Assembly: GCF_014805625.2 (NCBI RefSeq)
Contig: NW_023998415.1
Location: 10,760,411-10,824,410, forward strand
Source: Glossina fuscipes
Taxonomy: Eukaryota; Arthropoda; Insecta; Diptera; Glossinidae
Reading direction: 5' to 3'
Length of the DNA stretch: 64,000 bases
The notes under the pieces were generated by a model that was not told the DNA's origin, did no database searches, and saw only the letters and a list, made by a program, of their open reading frames with translations. Both the position numbers and the translations under genes were made by a program. This document shows, in pieces, positions 61,462-64,000 of the stretch (positions are counted from its first letter, which is position 1; each line of letters begins with the position of its first letter).

Positions 61462-63229
61462 GCTATCACTAGTAAGAGCTTAAAGACAACCAAAGTTTAA
61501 AAAACCCAAAAAAAAAAAAACAAGAAAAAAAGAAACAAACCAAAAAATGTTACTTTAAAGAACACATATCAGTAATCATTTTTGGTTAGTGTGGCAATAA
61601 AAGGTTTGCTTGCGTTTATACGTTTACGTTAACATTTTAAGATTTGTGCCTGCATTTTACGTAATTTCATTTGATCGCTCGTTAGCCAACCAAGCATTTA
61701 GGCCCGTCAGCGTAATTGAGTGGTCAACTGGAAAACATGTCGCCACATAACCGCCATATCGAGTTAGGATGGTTGGTATAGTATTCTATATAATCGCAAA
61801 ATAAAAAAACTTAAAAAAAAAAAAGAAAAAATATAAAAAAATTATAAAAAAAAAGCAAATAAAAGGAAAGTAAATAAACGGAGACGACCAAACGAATCCT
61901 TGATATGCACACAATTTATTTGCATTACGTGTTGCATTTTGTGCTGCACGCAATCCTAAACGAAACATCAACATCATCAGCATCAGCAGGCATCACATGC
62001 ATAAGCCATAAGGCATTTACTCTATAAGTGGAATTGAACTTGCGAGAGCAACGTTACATAGATATCAAGCATGCTTTGGGGATTTTACTAGTTGTTGTTG
62101 TTGTTGTCGTTGTTATTATTATTATTGTAGTTATTGTTGTCGTTTTTCTTCGGTCTTGATCGGAGTGTTTCTGCTTTTCGTTTTTAATTTTGTTTATTTT
62201 TCTTTGGATTTTATTTTATTTGTGCTCGCAAAAGGATCAAATTTCTGCCCACCGTTTAACCAAATGAAAAACCACTTGAAATCAAAGCTGATCGGACAGA
62301 CGAAAACATCGAAACCAATAAAATACCCAACAGTCACAACATAACATAAGCTCGGCACGAGAAGATTAAGAGCTCATATCAAACTAAGCGTGCTCATCGC
62401 ATATTGTAACACACAGTGAATAATGGATAAATCAAATAAAATTTTGCAAAAAAAAACGAAAAAGAGAAAAATACAAACAGAAAAATTAGAAAATTTAAAT
62501 CACGTCATGCAAAAAGAGCAAGAAAAAGCAAAAAGAAAAAAAAAAAAAAAAACAAAGTAAAAGTTTCAAAAATAATTTTATAGTCAATGTCTGTGCGTAT
62601 TAGACAATGAATGAGTTTTCTTCAATATTTGTAACGGTATATCTCCCAATAAAAATCTTTCCCTTTTTTATACGCTGGCTGGCAAAACTCATTTCAATTG
62701 TTTGTGTTTCATACCATACCTTCCGTAAGCGCAAATCTATTCGTGTTGGCTTTCCATAGTACCAACGCACATCATTAACGCCCCCAAACAGTCAATTACT
62801 ACATGCAACTGTTGCTGAGTGCAATACATTTTCAACACGACATCCTAACCCTAGAACTTATGTTTAAGATATGCTCAATACTTCGCTTAAGTTCAACACT
62901 GTTTGTATTTATGGTAGACCATAAGTACGGCGTGGGCGGAATAAAACCTTTACGTGTTACGGTCTTTTTCAATAGCTTTTCCTATCTACAATAACTCTTA
63001 TGGATTTGTTTGGAAAAATGCTCATATTTTTTTTTTTGGGCGCATATAAAACGAATGGATTCAACACGTGCAACTATATGTCTGCCGCTTTATTTATTTA
63101 TTTATTTTTTTTTTGTTTTTTATTCATTTATTTTTTTGGGTCAAATTGTTTGAGTACGTTGCGAGATTTTTAATGCAAAATGATAACATAAATTTTCTGA
63201 TTTTTACGGGTAGAAAGCCAAAATTTTTT

Positions 63230-63230
<1 letters not shown>
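61462..63230. other. Gene-free DNA
   Basis: No gene supported. TTG/TTA repeats near 62093-62140 and A-runs near 61510, 61815 and 62538. Confidence 0.5.
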
Positions 63231-63268
<38 letters not shown>

Positions 63269-63368
63269 NNNNNNNNNNNNNNNNNNNNNNNNNNNNNNNN
63301 NNNNNNNNNNNNNNNNNNNNNNNNNNNNNNNNNNNNNNNNNNNNNNNNNNNNNNNNNNNNNNNNNNNN
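63269..63368. other. Assembly gap (100 N) inside a T homopolymer
   Basis: One hundred N, flanked by T-runs on both sides (about 63231-63267 and 63369-63404). The gap probably reflects a homopolymer that could not be sequenced through; 100 is likely a placeholder length. Confidence 0.98.
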
Positions 63369-63407
<39 letters not shown>

Positions 63408-63612
63408 ACCTCGTTGTCCGTCTTTCTGTTGTCAAAACTTTCAAAATTACAAAAATATAATATGAAAAGGAGCCGACATTTTTCATACATTTTTTGGCTG
63501 ATTGATAGAAATGAAGTTTTTAAATGGCTTGAACAGTAAGCAACAACAACAACAGCCATTAATGGAATATTTGAATAATTTCGATCGCTTTAGCACATCT
63601 CTCCTCTCTTAT

Positions 63613-63780
63613 CTATCTATTTGATTGTCTGCCTATATATCTACGTCCAGCTGTTCGTCCATCTTCAGCGGTCCGGTTATCAACTCGGCCATTTACGAAT
63701 TTTTCTTCGATTCGTCTATATATCCTTTGGACAGTTTGCTTCTTCGTAAGGCAATCTCGTGTATTCTTTTCATTCGCAAA
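63613..63780 (-). CDS. Weak candidate terminal exon, minus strand
   Basis: After a fair acceptor (CATTTTTGTGTATAG, with AG at 63782-63781), 55 codons stay open to a TAG at 63613-63615. They read FANEKNTRDCLTKKQTVQRI, YRRIEEKFVNGRVDNRTAED, GRTAGRRYIGRQSNR. Composition is mixed and charged and local GC is higher than around it. However, the plus strand is also open over the same stretch, there is no ATG, and the end runs into a TAGA repeat. It could be an alternative last exon of the same minus-strand gene suggested at 53 kb, or a transposon scrap. Treat it as a lead only. Confidence 0.25.
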   Translation of the reverse strand, partial: FANEKNTRDCLTKKQTVQRIYRRIEEKFVNGRVDNRTAEDGRTAGRRYIGRQSNR

Positions 63781-64000
63781 CTATACACAAAAATGTTTAA
63801 CGTTAGAATCATCGTTATTGTATAGTTGAGGTGTATACAAAATATAATAGTTTTGAGCTTTGAATATGTTGGGTTAATTCGGCAAGAAGTTCTGCAGATG
63901 CAAGCTCTCTGCGGCTATCGGTAGTCGAAATGCGTAAATTAAAATAATGTAAGCCATAATAAATCATCATGAATAAAACGTGGTGAAGAGCCGATGGCAA
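63781..64000. other. Window edge, open minus frame
   Basis: A minus frame stays open from the window edge (64000) to 63815 with ISTTDSRRELASAELLAELT inside. It is not repeat-derived, but it has no recognised domain and is cut by the window edge, so it cannot be judged. Confidence 0.25.

Noticed and set aside
1..64000. CRISPR arrays, operons, prophage or bacterial defence systems
   Set aside because: The sequence is clearly animal nuclear DNA. Direct repeats here are microsatellites or SINE duplications.

Overview
The window looks like non-coding DNA from a higher fly (Diptera). It is strongly AT-rich and crowded with homopolymer, (AAC)n, (TA)n, (CA)n and (GAT)n microsatellites. It also holds decayed mariner transposons, 5'-truncated LINEs and short tRNA-derived SINEs. 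A tephritid-like or related schizophoran fly is my best guess; this is inference from texture and element types, not a species identification. There is no bacterial or plasmid signature: no operons, no ribosome-binding-site-led ORFs and no CRISPR array. Three runs of N (2181-2190, 13595-13604, 63269-63368) show this is a draft assembly.

Region by region. 0-8 kb: a SINE-A copy with a perfect 13-bp target duplication, two LINE 3' ends (1.84-2.10 and 7.16-7.61 kb, both minus strand) and a perfect 28-bp palindrome. 8-20 kb: mostly featureless, with a truncated plus-strand SINE-A, a SINE-B copy, a decayed hexamer satellite and a probable mariner relic. 20-31 kb: a SINE-A copy, two mariner relics, an unusual degenerate minisatellite whose two halves are roughly complementary (28.65-29.35 kb) and a second SINE-B. 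31-42 kb: microsatellites, a 54-bp perfectly alternating purine-pyrimidine tract, a mariner relic and a SINE-A copy. 42-48.5 kb is the mobile-element core: a 1,263-bp mariner with both terminal repeats and a TA duplication, a SINE-A copy, a mariner relic of a different type and a jockey/CR1-like reverse transcriptase pseudogene. 48.5-64 kb: microsatellites plus what I think is the only host protein-coding signal.

That host signal is on the minus strand. A short open exon (53197-53303) starts right after a good splice acceptor and ends in a stop codon. An upstream open segment ends at a good donor (53604), and the two join in phase across a 300-bp intron to give an acidic C-terminus. A second, weaker terminal-exon candidate lies at 63613-63780. 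If these are real, part of the window is intron or 3' flank of a minus-strand gene whose main body lies at higher coordinates, beyond the window.

Most long ORFs here are translations of microsatellites or homopolymers and are not reported as genes. The elements do not form a pathway. The biology is of an intergenic or intronic region that has accumulated at least three mariner types, two SINE families and three LINE fragments.
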